From Roseovarius sp. 217 (GTDB taxonomy: Bacteria > Pseudomonadota > Alphaproteobacteria > Rhodobacterales > Rhodobacteraceae), in the NCBI RefSeq assembly GCF_000152845.1, contig NZ_CH902584.1, positions 792,275-856,274 of the forward strand: DNA of 64,000 nucleotides, given 5' to 3'. The notes beneath the pieces are model-generated. The model had not been told where the DNA came from. It ran no database searches and worked only from the letters and a program-made list of their open reading frames with translations. This document shows, piece by piece, positions 44,339 through 53,192 of the stretch. A program made the position numbers and the translations under genes. Position 1 is the first letter of the stretch; each line of letters opens with the position of its first letter.

Positions 44339-44457
44339 GCTTTGGCGCGATTACGGTGGACCGCGCATCAGGCGGAGCGATGCGATGCGGCGCCACGGGC
44401 ACTGGACCTTCGCCGTCAAATCCGCCATATCGGATGGGAATTATGTCGGAGGGTCGA

Positions 44458-44841
44458 ATGGGCATTCTCAACACCTTGCTGCGCTCGGTTACCTGGTGGA
44501 ACGGGCAGACGCTCAACACTCAGTTTTATACGTGGCGCAGGGGCGTCCGGGTGGGTGAAGATGCGCAGGGCAATGCGTTCTACCGCACCGGCGACGACAA
44601 ACGCCGCTGGGTGATCTTTAACGGCGAAGCCGAGGCAAGTCGGGTTGACCCTGATTGGCACGGCTGGTTGCATCACACCTATAAAGAGCCGCCGACCGAC
44701 AAACCGCTTGCGCATAAGTCGTGGGAAAAGCCGCATAGTGAGAACTTGACCGGCACGCCACTGGCCTATGCGCCCGCTGGGTCAATCCGGCGCGCGGCAC
44801 CGGCAGAGCGGCGCGACTACGAGGCGTGGTCGCCGGAATAA
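44458..44841 (+). CDS. NADH:ubiquinone oxidoreductase accessory subunit NDUFA12-like
   Basis: A 127-residue protein of the B17.2/NDUFA12 family, an accessory complex I subunit kept in Alphaproteobacteria and mitochondria. The core is [29 protein letters not shown] and [15 protein letters not shown]; the C-terminal [19 protein letters not shown] is also typical. GTCGGAGGGTCGA is a good ribosome site for ATG 44458. It is followed by MlaD and DUF2155 on the same strand with minimal gaps, a known alphaproteobacterial order. Confidence 0.94.
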   Translation: MGILNTLLRSVTWWNGQTLNTQFYTWRRGVRVGEDAQGNAFYRTGDDKRRWVIFNGEAEASRVDPDWHGWLHHTYKEPPTDKPLAHKSWEKPHSENLTGTPLAYAPAGSIRRAAPAERRDYEAWSPE

Positions 44842-44851
44842 GGGCCAAGAT

Positions 44852-45313
44852 ATGTCAGAGAGTAAAACCGAGGTTCTGGTTGGCGGCGTCGTTCTAGCCG
44901 TGGCAATCGGGTTTCTGGTCTATGCGGGCAAGACCACCGGCATGACCAGCGGCGGAGCGGGTGAATATCCGCTCAGCGCCAGTTTCCGCAGCGCCGATGG
45001 GGTGAGTGTGGGCACTGATGTGCGCCTGGCTGGCGTCAAGGTTGGACGGGTCACGCAAATCGCGCTCGACCCTGAGACCTATCGCGCCAAAACCACCTTT
45101 ACCGTGCAAGACGGCATCAACGTGCCCGATGACAGCGCCGTTGCGATTTCCTCTGAGGGGCTTCTTGGCGGCAATTACGTCGAGATCATGCCCGGTGGAT
45201 CGCCGTTCTACGTCGAACCGGGGTCCGAGATTGAATTCACCCAAGGGTCTGTGAGCCTTGTCTCCTTGCTGATGAAATTCGTATCGGGAAGCGAGGATGG
45301 GGCCGCGCAATGA
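44852..45313 (+). CDS. mlaD: MlaD-family outer membrane lipid asymmetry protein
   Basis: A 153-residue MCE-domain protein with one N-terminal membrane helix (VLVGGVVLAVAIGFLVYAGK). The MCE core YPLSASFRSADGVSVGTDVRLAGVKVGRV and ISSEGLLGGNYVEIMPGG is present. It would be the periplasmic hexameric lipid shuttle of the Mla system. No mlaE/F/B genes are here, as usual in this order where mlaD follows NDUFA12. The end overlaps DUF2155 by four bases. Confidence 0.9.
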   Translation: MSESKTEVLVGGVVLAVAIGFLVYAGKTTGMTSGGAGEYPLSASFRSADGVSVGTDVRLAGVKVGRVTQIALDPETYRAKTTFTVQDGINVPDDSAVAISSEGLLGGNYVEIMPGGSPFYVEPGSEIEFTQGSVSLVSLLMKFVSGSEDGAAQ

Positions 45314-45669
45314 GAGCGTTCTGGCTGACCCTTGGCCTCTGTCTCGCGGCTGGTGCGGGTGCGGCGCAAGAGGTGGCGACGGTTGCACAAGGCGCCATCC
45401 TGCGCGGTCTCGACAAGATCAATGGTCAGGCCAGTGATCTGGACCTGGCGAATGGTGAGATGGGTGCCTTCGGCACGCTTGACGTCGAGCTTGGCGAATG
45501 CCGCTATCCCGAAGGCAACCCGGCCGGGGATTCCTATGCCTATCTGACGATTCGCGAACAGAATGGTGGGGCTGTGGTTTTCTCAGGCTGGATGTTGGCC
45601 TCGTCTCCGGCGCTGAATGCGCTGGAACATGCGCGCTACGACATCTGGGTCTTGCGCTGCAAGATCTGA
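45310..45669 (+). CDS. DUF2155 domain-containing periplasmic protein
   Basis: A 119-residue exported protein. The signal peptide MRAFWLTLGLCLAAGAGA is followed by the DUF2155 core: ILRGLDKINGQASDLDL, GTLDVELGECRYPEGN, and VFSGWMLASSPALNALEHARYDIWVLRC with paired cysteines. Common next to mlaD in Alphaproteobacteria; role unknown. Its last 34 bases are shared with the 3' end of aat on the other strand. Confidence 0.9.
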   Translation: MRAFWLTLGLCLAAGAGAAQEVATVAQGAILRGLDKINGQASDLDLANGEMGAFGTLDVELGECRYPEGNPAGDSYAYLTIREQNGGAVVFSGWMLASSPALNALEHARYDIWVLRCKI

Positions 45670-46277
45670 CTCGGATCGGGATCAAATGGCGGGTTGGTGA
45701 TGTCTGCCTCGGTTTCCATCGCCTCTTGCAAGAGCGCGCGGTACTGAACACGCGGAATTTCACGTCCGCCAAGACGCCCGAGATGTGGGGTGATGAACTG
45801 CGTGTCAAAGAGGCTGAACCCGCAGCGGGCAAGGTGGTCCGTCAAATGGGCCAATGCCAGTTTCGAGGCATCAGTCCGGCGTGAGAACATGCTTTCGCCA
45901 AAGAACGCGGCCCCAAGGGCCACGCCGTATACCCCGCCGACAAGCTGCCCCTCCTGCCAGATTTCCAGAGAATGCCCGTGCCCCTGCTGATGGAGCGCGA
46001 GATATGCGCGATGGATCGGTGGGCTGATCCATGTATCGGCACGGTCTGCACAGCCCAGCACCACCGCCTCGAAATCATGGTTGAGCGTCGCCTCATAGTG
46101 ACCCTGACGCATCCGGCGTGCCAGAGAGCGCGAAATGTGAAAGCCGTCGAGCGGAAGAATGCCACGGTGATGCGGATCGACCCAGAACACGTCTGGATCG
46201 TCACGATGCTCTGACATGGGAAACACGCCAGAGGCATAGGCCTGAAGCAAAAGGGCGGGGGTCAGGGGTGTGGTCAT
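45636..46277 (-). CDS. aat: leucyl/phenylalanyl-tRNA-protein transferase
   Basis: A 213-residue N-end-rule enzyme that adds Leu or Phe to N-terminal Lys/Arg of proteins, marking them for ClpS/ClpAP. Family motifs: AYASGVFPMSEHRDDPDVFWVDP, RGILPLDGFHISRSLARR, the SLEIWQEGQLVGGVYGVALGAAF run (split across the conserved GGxYG and FFGESMFS) and LGRLGGREIPRVQYR. It is convergent with DUF2155 and overlaps it by 34 bases. Confidence 0.95.
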   Translation of the reverse strand: MTTPLTPALLLQAYASGVFPMSEHRDDPDVFWVDPHHRGILPLDGFHISRSLARRMRQGHYEATLNHDFEAVVLGCADRADTWISPPIHRAYLALHQQGHGHSLEIWQEGQLVGGVYGVALGAAFFGESMFSRRTDASKLALAHLTDHLARCGFSLFDTQFITPHLGRLGGREIPRVQYRALLQEAMETEADITNPPFDPDPSQILQRKTQMS

Positions 46278-46371
46278 GGGGCCTGTGGCGCTGAAAACGG
46301 TCGGTGCTTAAGGGTTCAGTATCTTTTGTCATGTTACAAGGTCAAAGGCGATACTGGGTGATAGGTGTGTG

Positions 46372-47058
46372 ATGACGATCCTGGGGTATGGGTTTGCCAA
46401 AACAACGGGCGATGTCCGGACGGGCGGGTTCAACCGTGCGCAGGCGCGGCATGCCATGCTGATTGATGCCTTTCGCCACGCCATTGCCGATTCGTCGGTG
46501 ATGCTGGTCGGGGCCGGGGATGGCGCATGGTGTTATGCGCTGGCGGCGGCGGGGGGGTTGCAGGTGGTCGGGATTGAAACCGATCCAAGTCTGGGCGAGC
46601 GGTTTGGTCGATTGCCGGATGTCGGATTGCGCGAACGTATTGATCTACGCTGTGCCGACCCGATCGAGGAAATCCGATCCGAGGTGCGGGCCGGGCGGCA
46701 ATATGATGTGGTCATCCTTTTTGATCTGCTTGACCAGGGTGCGGATTTGCATGATCTCTTTGGTCTGATCCGTGAGTTGGAGCCGCGTCTCGTGGTGGTG
46801 GATGGCTGGTTTGTCGCCTCTGAGGACCCGATTCTCTGGATCGAACGCTCGCGCGAAGCGCTGGCGGGGCGCGCGCGACCGACACGGGTGCCGAGCCAAG
46901 GGGCCGTTGCAATGGTCGCCTTTGACAGCGGCTTTGATCTCGACTGGATTGACTGGACCGTGCTCGATCCCGACGTGCGGCAGGGTCTTGAGGATTACTA
47001 TGCCACCGGACCCAAACGGCGCGCCAGTTTCACACTGACACCGGAGCAAACAGCCTGA
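46372..47058 (+). CDS. hypothetical protein with methyltransferase-like Rossmann fold
   Basis: A 228-residue soluble protein. VMLVGAGDGAWCYALAAAGGLQVVGIETDP resembles motif I and the acidic post-I residue of class I SAM methyltransferases, and VVILFDLLDQGADLHDLFGLIREL a motif IV-like strand. Motifs beyond that do not identify a substrate. Standalone, with a long leader after aat. The GTG at 46369 is an alternative start; the ATG at 46372 is used. Confidence 0.7.
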   Translation: MTILGYGFAKTTGDVRTGGFNRAQARHAMLIDAFRHAIADSSVMLVGAGDGAWCYALAAAGGLQVVGIETDPSLGERFGRLPDVGLRERIDLRCADPIEEIRSEVRAGRQYDVVILFDLLDQGADLHDLFGLIRELEPRLVVVDGWFVASEDPILWIERSREALAGRARPTRVPSQGAVAMVAFDSGFDLDWIDWTVLDPDVRQGLEDYYATGPKRRASFTLTPEQTA

Positions 47059-47085
47059 TGGGATGCGGCAAGGCGCTTGTCGAGG

Positions 47086-47499
47086 TCACACGGGAATCAT
47101 GGTTCCCGTGAGCAGCGCGATATGGGCTTCAGCCCCATCCCTGAGCGCATACACATCCGCCTGAACTATCACCAGACGGCGCCCCGGCTTGATCACCCGC
47201 CCACGGGCGATCAGGCGCTCGCCCTGCGCCGGTGCGAGTAGATTGATCTTCATCTCGGTTGTCAGAACCTCTGCCCCCTCGGGCATCATGCTGAGCGCCG
47301 CGTAGCCCGCGGCGCTGTCGCCAATGGCAAAGGTCAACCCGGCATGGCCAAAACCGTGTTGTTGGCGGCTTCCGGGCAGAATGGGGGCTTCGATCTCGAT
47401 CTGACCGGCGGAAACCGCGACCAAGCGCGCCCCAAGAGTGGTCATCATGGACTGAGCGGCAAAGCTCTGCCGAATTGTCTGTTCGATGTCAGGGGACAT
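47086..47499 (-). CDS. PaaI-family hotdog-fold thioesterase
   Basis: A 137-residue acyl-CoA thioesterase-like protein. GSRQQHGFGHAGLTFAIGDSAAGYAAL contains the HGG-like catalytic turn of the PaaI group and EVLTTEMKINLLAPAQGERLIARGRVIKPGRRL the typical edge strands. Substrate unknown. An ATG at 47517 would add six residues. It is transcribed away from the LytTR gene. Confidence 0.88.
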   Translation of the reverse strand: MSPDIEQTIRQSFAAQSMMTTLGARLVAVSAGQIEIEAPILPGSRQQHGFGHAGLTFAIGDSAAGYAALSMMPEGAEVLTTEMKINLLAPAQGERLIARGRVIKPGRRLVIVQADVYALRDGAEAHIALLTGTMIPV

Positions 47500-47634
47500 T
47501 CGTGCCGACTTTCCCATTGATTACATTGTCGTATTGAGTTGACAGTAAAGTGATCCGAGTTGCTGTCGTTAGATTGGACTAGAACGCACAGGCTGATAAA
47601 TGCATATCGAAAGGGAACGGGCAAGGGTGGTACG

Positions 47635-48450
47635 TTGAACTGGACTGACCTTCGACTGCATTTCGTGGAAACGTTTTCGATCCTGTTTTCGTCTGTCACA
47701 TTCTATGTTTGGGCGGCGGCACTGGGTATTGTGGTGCTCGCCGGGCCGTTCGGCAGCTATGACACAATGAGCATGCCGATCCGCATGGTCTATTGGTCGT
47801 TGGTTGTCACCGCTGGATTTGTGATCGGATTCGCCGCACGCGCGGTCATGCGCGCGCTTTTGCAGCACCGGCATCCGGCCCTGTTCGACCTCGGGGCAAG
47901 TTTTCTTGTCGGGATATTCCTCGGGCCTCTGATCTGGGTATTGCGCGGTTGGCTGGACCCGGTGTTGGGCTATGAGGATCTGACACTCATCAAGATCACT
48001 CTGAACACCTTTTTTATAGCGAGCGGCATTTTCGTTGTGCGTCGACAGATCGGCGCCGAATTCCCGTCCAGCTATTGGCCCCAGACAGACCCCTACATTT
48101 CCCCCCAAACCCGGCTTCACCGGCGGCTGTCCTGTCCGCCCATGGCAGAGATTCATCGGCTGACTGCCAATAATCATTATGTCGAGGTGGCGACCAGCGT
48201 CGGCATAGAGACCCTGCGTTTGCGTCTGGTGGATGCCATCGAAGAGATGGAGCCGGTGGCCGGATTTTGCACGCACAGATCGCACTGGGTCGCCATCGAC
48301 GCCATCTCGAGGATGGAGCGCCACAGTGGCGGCAAGGTCTTTGTGCTTCTCAAGAATGGTGATCGGGTGCCGGTCAGCCGCAAGTACCGGCCGAATCTCG
48401 AGGCGGCGGGTCTGTTAGAGCCACCCGACGTTTCCGCTCAGGGTCGTTGA
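47635..48450 (+). CDS. membrane-anchored LytTR DNA-binding regulator
   Basis: About 271 residues. Four hydrophobic segments in the first 140 residues (ILFSSVTFYVWAAALGIVVLAG, VYWSLVVTAGFVIGFAA, LGASFLVGIFLGPLIWVL, FFIASGIFVV) precede a C-terminal LytTR domain (EIHRLTANNHYVEVATS, FCTHRSHWVAIDAISRME, GDRVPVSRKYRP). No receiver domain is present, so it is a one-component membrane regulator. No ATG fits; TTG 47635 has AAGGG seven bases upstream, and a TTG at 47560 is the alternative. Confidence 0.85.
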   Translation: MNWTDLRLHFVETFSILFSSVTFYVWAAALGIVVLAGPFGSYDTMSMPIRMVYWSLVVTAGFVIGFAARAVMRALLQHRHPALFDLGASFLVGIFLGPLIWVLRGWLDPVLGYEDLTLIKITLNTFFIASGIFVVRRQIGAEFPSSYWPQTDPYISPQTRLHRRLSCPPMAEIHRLTANNHYVEVATSVGIETLRLRLVDAIEEMEPVAGFCTHRSHWVAIDAISRMERHSGGKVFVLLKNGDRVPVSRKYRPNLEAAGLLEPPDVSAQGR

Positions 48451-49124
48451 CGGGACCGCTCTGCGCGCGGCATCGGCACCGCATGCACCATGGCCCCTGT
48501 GAGCACGGCGATGGCTTCGGGGCGCATCAATCCGGTGAGGACTGGATCATCTGACCACAAGCCGCCCGTATAGGTGCCAAAAGCGGGCAGAATCACCCGG
48601 TCGCTGTCTATCAGAAAGGCGGGGCGGCTCAGGCCGCACCCTTTGAGCGCCAGCCGCACCTTGGGGTGGTAATGGCCTGAGATTTCACCGCTCTGACCGG
48701 CGTGGGCGATATGGCGAAAGCAGAGCGGCGGCACCGGCAGTTCGGCCATATGCGCGCCACCAAGGTCAACCGGACCCGGATCGTGATTGCCCTCAATCCA
48801 GACCCAACGCCGCCCCGCCTGCAATTTGGCGATCCAGAGCTTTTCCGCATCGGGGAGGTGGGCCGCGGCGGCGCTGTCGTCGAAACTGTCACCAAGGCAG
48901 ATGACGGTCGCCGCCCCGGTGCGGCGCAGATCACTTTCGAGCCGGGTGAGTGTGTCGCGGGTCTCGTAGGGGGGCAGGGGCGGCTCGCCCAACCGGGCAC
49001 GGCGCAGCGCCTTGCCTAAGTGGAGATCAGACACGCACAGGAGATTGCGCGCCTCCCAATAGAGCGCGCCCGAGGGAAGGGCCGTGAGCGCCGCGCCGGC
49101 GAGGGTGAATCCGTATCCGTCCAT
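48438..49124 (-). CDS. pdeM: ligase-associated DNA damage response endonuclease PdeM
   Basis: A 228-residue metallophosphoesterase-fold nuclease. Metal ligands are in LLCVSDLHLGKA, CLGDSFDD, IEGNHDPG and SGHYHPKV. This type is encoded beside a DNA ligase and Lhr-type helicase in a DNA-repair gene set. Here the helicase gene is 52 bases upstream on the same strand; ligase and exonuclease genes are not in the window. Stops of this gene and the LytTR gene overlap by 13 bases. Confidence 0.9.
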   Translation of the reverse strand: MDGYGFTLAGAALTALPSGALYWEARNLLCVSDLHLGKALRRARLGEPPLPPYETRDTLTRLESDLRRTGAATVICLGDSFDDSAAAAHLPDAEKLWIAKLQAGRRWVWIEGNHDPGPVDLGGAHMAELPVPPLCFRHIAHAGQSGEISGHYHPKVRLALKGCGLSRPAFLIDSDRVILPAFGTYTGGLWSDDPVLTGLMRPEAIAVLTGAMVHAVPMPRAERSRQRP

Positions 49125-49176
49125 GTCGCAGTGGTGACCTTTGGCGTTCGGAATGGCAAGGGCATGCGCAGTCGCG

Positions 49177-51603
49177 CTAGCGCGTGATTTCGCGCATTGG
49201 CGCGAGGCCCGCCGCCGCCAGAAGCCGCGCGCTTTCCTCGGCCAAGAGCCGCTCTTGCGCCGCCCCTTCGACCGGCATCCGCCCCGCCTCAAGAAAGAGC
49301 GGTGCTGCCAAGGGACTCACTCGCGCCAGCCGCCGCAGGGTGACGCGCCTCGCGATGCGCGCCAGCATGTCCTCGATCCGGCCAAAATCCACGAGGCCGC
49401 GCATCGCCTCTTGCCGGGTGATGTCAAGGAGCAGGTGACCGGGATCGTATTTCACCAACGTGTCATAGAGAATGTCCGACGACAGCGTCGCCTGCCGCCC
49501 ATTCTTGCGCGCGCCGGGGGTGTTGCGCTGGATCAGCCCGGCAATGGTGGCCGAGGCGCGAAAGGTGCGTTTCATCACGGCGTTGGACATGAGCCAGCTT
49601 TCAAGTCCCGCGCGCAGGGCGTCGGGGTCCAGAAGGGGCGCTGCATCCGTCACAGGCTCCAGCCCCCAGATCAGCGTGGCGTAATCGGTGGCAACAAAGC
49701 CCAGCGGTGCCAAGCCCGTCTCTTCCATCCGTTTTGTCACCAAGAGGCCTAGCGTCTGCATCGCGTTGCGCCCCGCAAAGCCGTAGATGCAGAGATGCTC
49801 GCGCGCCTCATGGGCAAAACTCTCGATCAGCAGGCTGTCGGGTTCCGGCATTTGCGACACCTGCCGTTGCAGATGCAGCCAGTCGCGCACAGGGTCCGGC
49901 AGATCAGGCCAGTCGGGGGCACCAAGCATCTGCAGGATACGTTCTGACAACTGGGTCGAGGTGGCGAATTTGGTGCCCATATAGGTGGCAATCTTGGGCT
50001 TGCGACCGGGATCGCGGCTGACCTCCACTACCATCTCGCGCAAGGATTCAAAGCGCACGATCTGTCCGCCGATGAGGAATGTATCGCCGGGGGTGAGGGT
50101 GGCGGCGAAGCCCTCTTCGATCTCGCCCAAGGGTTTGCCGCCGCGCGTGCGCCGCAGCCGCACCTTGAGCGTGTCGGTGTCCTGAATGGTGCCGATGTTC
50201 ATGCGGATGATCCGGGCAGAGCGCGGATCGCGCAATTGCCAGAGGCTATTGGCGCGCTGTTGCAGGCGCTGCCATTGGTCATAGGCCCGCAGCGCATAGC
50301 CCCCCGTGGCGCAAAATTCGAGGCAGGCATCGAAATCGGCGCGGGTGAGGGCGGCATAGGCCCCGGCCCCGGTCACTTCGGCAAAGAGTGCCGCGGCGTC
50401 GAACGGCCCCGCACAGGCGCGGATCAGGATATGTTGGCAGAGCACGTCGCGCGGCCCCGGCCCGCGCGGCTCGCCATCCAGATCGCGGGCGCGCGCGGCC
50501 TCAAGGGCTGCGCGGCATTCCACCACTTCGAACCGATTGGCGGGCACGAGGAGCGCCTTGGACGGCGCGTTGTAGCGGTGATTGGCGCGCCCGATCCGCT
50601 GCACAAGGCGTTTGACGTTCTTGGGCGCGCCCACCTGAATGACCAGATCGACATCGCCCCAATCCAGCCCCAAATCGAGACTGCCGGTGCAGACGACGGC
50701 GCGCAGATCGCCGCGCACCATCGCCGCCTCGACCCGTTCGCGCTGCACCCGGTCAAGGCTGCCGTGATGGATGGCGATGGGCAGCGCCTCGTCATTGGCA
50801 AGCCAGAGGTTGTGAAAGAAAATCTCGGCCTGCGCGCGGGTGTTGTGGAAAATCAGCGTCGTCTTGTGCTGCCGCACCTGATCCAGCACGGCGGGGATCG
50901 CATAGGCGGCCCCGCCCCCGGCCCAAGGGGGCGGCTCTGTGGTTTCGAGCATGGCGATGTCGGGCTCTGGTCCCGGATCGGCCATGAGGATTGCGCAAGG
51001 GCTGTTGCCATGGGCCATGTAGCGCGCAAGGGCGGGCGGGTCTTCGACCGTTGCCGATAAGCCCACGCGCCGCATCTCGGGGCAGAGCGCCTGAAGCCGG
51101 GTCAGCGCCAGCATGAGTTGATCGCCGCGCTTGCTCTCGGCCAAGGCATGCACCTCGTCGATCACGACGCGTTTCAGGCCTGCGAAAATGCGCGGCGCGT
51201 CCTCGTAAGAGGTGAGCAGCGCCAGACTTTCGGGCGTGGTCAAGAGGATATGGGGCGGGTCGGCGCGTTGGCGGCGCTTGGTGTGCGAGGAGGTGTCGAC
51301 GGTGCGGTCCTCGATCCGGATGGGCAGGCCCATGTCCGTGACCGGCGTGGTCAGGTTGCGCCGGATATCGGCCGCGAGCGCCTTGAGCGGTGAGATATAG
51401 AGCGTATGCAGCCCGGTGTGATCACCTGTGGCGAGATCGGCCAGCGTCGGCAGAAACCCCGCCAGCGTCTTGCCCCCGCCGGTGGGGGCGATGAGCAGCG
51501 TTGCGGGGTCGTCCGCCCGCGCCAGCATCTCCGCCTGATGCGGGTGAAGCTGCCAGTTGCGGGCAGAAAACCACGTTGCAAGAGGGGCGGTCAGGACGCA
51601 CAT
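49177..51603 (-). CDS. ligase-associated DNA damage response DEXH-box helicase (Lhr type)
   Basis: An 808-residue SF2 helicase. Walker A is APTGGGKTLAGFL, the DExH box VVIDEVHALAE, motif III SATVEDP, motif VI VQRIGRANHR, with the Lhr core winged-helix and C-terminal domains (GDTFLIGGQIVRFESLREMVVEVSRDPG). It unwinds or remodels DNA 3' to 5' in a repair pathway with PdeM and, in full systems, an ATP-dependent ligase and an exonuclease. ATG 51603 gives MCVLTAPLATWFSARNW, an early start consistent with the family. Confidence 0.93.
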   Translation of the reverse strand: MCVLTAPLATWFSARNWQLHPHQAEMLARADDPATLLIAPTGGGKTLAGFLPTLADLATGDHTGLHTLYISPLKALAADIRRNLTTPVTDMGLPIRIEDRTVDTSSHTKRRQRADPPHILLTTPESLALLTSYEDAPRIFAGLKRVVIDEVHALAESKRGDQLMLALTRLQALCPEMRRVGLSATVEDPPALARYMAHGNSPCAILMADPGPEPDIAMLETTEPPPWAGGGAAYAIPAVLDQVRQHKTTLIFHNTRAQAEIFFHNLWLANDEALPIAIHHGSLDRVQRERVEAAMVRGDLRAVVCTGSLDLGLDWGDVDLVIQVGAPKNVKRLVQRIGRANHRYNAPSKALLVPANRFEVVECRAALEAARARDLDGEPRGPGPRDVLCQHILIRACAGPFDAAALFAEVTGAGAYAALTRADFDACLEFCATGGYALRAYDQWQRLQQRANSLWQLRDPRSARIIRMNIGTIQDTDTLKVRLRRTRGGKPLGEIEEGFAATLTPGDTFLIGGQIVRFESLREMVVEVSRDPGRKPKIATYMGTKFATSTQLSERILQMLGAPDWPDLPDPVRDWLHLQRQVSQMPEPDSLLIESFAHEAREHLCIYGFAGRNAMQTLGLLVTKRMEETGLAPLGFVATDYATLIWGLEPVTDAAPLLDPDALRAGLESWLMSNAVMKRTFRASATIAGLIQRNTPGARKNGRQATLSSDILYDTLVKYDPGHLLLDITRQEAMRGLVDFGRIEDMLARIARRVTLRRLARVSPLAAPLFLEAGRMPVEGAAQERLLAEESARLLAAAGLAPMREITR

Positions 51604-51654
51604 GACGCCCTATCTAGCGGCGGGCCGCAGCAAAGCAAAGTCGGACGACGCCCC

Positions 51655-52356
51655 CTACATCGCCTCTTGTTGCGCCAGCCGCGTCGCGATCAGCCCGCTG
51701 ACCCGCGCGATGCCTGCCTCGGGACAATGCCCTGCCAGACCCGATGCCGCGTCGGCCAGAACCGCATCGTTGGCCGCGCGGGCCACGCTGGCCAGAAATT
51801 GCGCGGCATAGATCAGGATGTCGGGCGATCGGTCATGGCTCAGCAGGCTCTGTACATGCTCCAGATCGTCGCGATAGGCTAAGGGATCGGGGTTTATTCT
51901 GTCATCTTGGACCACGTAGGGGCCAAGGGGCCGCCGGTCGGCGGGGACGTGCCGCAGCACCTCTTGCTGAAAGATGCCAAGGCTGGCCACCGGTTTGAGC
52001 AAGAGCCCATCAGCCCCCGCGCTGCGCGCCCGCGCCTCTGCCCCGGCATCGCCGCTGGTGGCAAGGATGACGCCGACACGGGGAGTTGCGCGGTCAAGTT
52101 CGGCAATCAGCTCTTCGCCGCGCCCATCCGGCAGGCCCAGATCGACGATCACCGCCGAAGGCCGGTACACCTGCAGATGCCGCCGCGCGGAGGCCAGACA
52201 ATCCGCGCGCCGAATCCGCGCGCCGCTGCGCAGGCACATCAGGCGCAGCGCCTCAGAGGCATAGCGGCTATCCTCGACCGCGAGCACAGTCATACCCAAG
52301 AGCGGGCGTTGGGCGTTTGGCGCGCGCTGGGGCGCGAGGCTGTCAAGACCGGTCAT
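51655..52356 (-). CDS. response regulator with receiver domain, unknown output
   Basis: A 233-residue protein. The receiver domain (about 20-130) has the acidic pair in LAVEDSRYA, the phospho-acceptor aspartate in AVIVDLGLPDGRG and the lysine in LLLKPVAS. The C-terminal 90 residues (YVVQDDRINPDPLAYRDDLEHV and a helical tail) are not a recognised DNA-binding or enzyme domain. ATG 52356 is preferred over 52395. It follows no kinase; its partner is unknown. Confidence 0.85.
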   Translation of the reverse strand: MTGLDSLAPQRAPNAQRPLLGMTVLAVEDSRYASEALRLMCLRSGARIRRADCLASARRHLQVYRPSAVIVDLGLPDGRGEELIAELDRATPRVGVILATSGDAGAEARARSAGADGLLLKPVASLGIFQQEVLRHVPADRRPLGPYVVQDDRINPDPLAYRDDLEHVQSLLSHDRSPDILIYAAQFLASVARAANDAVLADAASGLAGHCPEAGIARVSGLIATRLAQQEAM

Positions 52357-52506
52357 ATCGGGCTGATCCTTCTGTGACGATACGAGCCACAGCATGGCCC
52401 GCTTATGGTGAACGCGAGGTTAATGCGCGGATTGCGTCCCCCTGTCGCTTGTCAGGCCCCGAGATCATCCCCATAACAGGCTCAAATCACACGAAAGGAT
52501 CGCCCC

Positions 52507-52911
52507 ATGATCGGACGCCTCAATCACGTTGCCATCGCCGTGCCAGACCTGACTGCCGCCGCTGACCAATATCGCCATGCGCTGGGCGCAAAAGTGGGCG
52601 CGCCGCAGGACGAGCCGGATCATGGCGTCACGGTGATTTTCATCGAGTTGCCCAATACCAAGATTGAACTGCTCTATCCCTTGGGTGAGAACAGCCCGAT
52701 CCAGAGCTTTCTGGACAAGAACCCCTCGGGCGGGATCCACCATATCTGCTATGAGGTCGAGGATATCATCGCCGCACGCGACCATCTGAAATCCACCGGC
52801 GCGCGGGTGCTGGGCAGCGGAGAGCCCAAGATCGGCGCACATGGCAAGCCGGTGCTCTTTCTGCATCCCAAGGATTTCAACGGCTGCCTCGTGGAACTGG
52901 AGCAGGTCTGA
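52507..52911 (+). CDS. methylmalonyl-CoA epimerase
   Basis: A 134-residue VOC-fold enzyme converting (2S)- and (2R)-methylmalonyl-CoA. It has GRLNHVAIAVPDLTAAADQYRHALGA with metal ligand His7, VIFIELPNTKIELLYPLGENSPI, IHHICYEVEDI and LFLHPKDFNGCLVELEQ with the terminal glutamate ligand. It complements MeaB at the other end of the window in propionate metabolism. GAAAGGATCGCCCC precedes ATG 52507. The stop TGATG overlaps the next gene. Confidence 0.93.
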   Translation: MIGRLNHVAIAVPDLTAAADQYRHALGAKVGAPQDEPDHGVTVIFIELPNTKIELLYPLGENSPIQSFLDKNPSGGIHHICYEVEDIIAARDHLKSTGARVLGSGEPKIGAHGKPVLFLHPKDFNGCLVELEQV

Positions 52912-53192
52912 TGGGCATTACCTCGGCCATCGTGCTCTTTGCCGTGATCTGGTTCATGACGTTTTTCGTCGTGCTGCCCATTCGTATTCAGACCCAAGGG
53001 GATGTCGGTAAGATCGTGCCCGGCACCCATGCCGGATCGCCCGAACATCATCACCTCAAGAAAAAGGCCTGGATCACAACCGCCATCGCCGTGGTGCTCT
53101 GGATCATCATTGGTGGCACGATCATTTCGGGTGTGATCAGCGTGCGCGATCTCGATATATTCAACCGGATGAGTGGCGCCGCACCTGCGTAG
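52911..53192 (+). CDS. DUF1467 family membrane protein
   Basis: A 93-residue protein with two membrane helices (AIVLFAVIWFMTFFVVLPI at residues 5-23 and WITTAIAVVLWIIIGGTIISG at about 56-76). The loop IRIQTQGDVGKIVPGTHAGSPE is the DUF1467 signature in Alphaproteobacteria. It is commonly found after methylmalonyl-CoA epimerase. Function unknown. Its 3' end overlaps the convergent EI24 gene by 32 bases. Confidence 0.92.
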   Translation: MGITSAIVLFAVIWFMTFFVVLPIRIQTQGDVGKIVPGTHAGSPEHHHLKKKAWITTAIAVVLWIIIGGTIISGVISVRDLDIFNRMSGAAPA

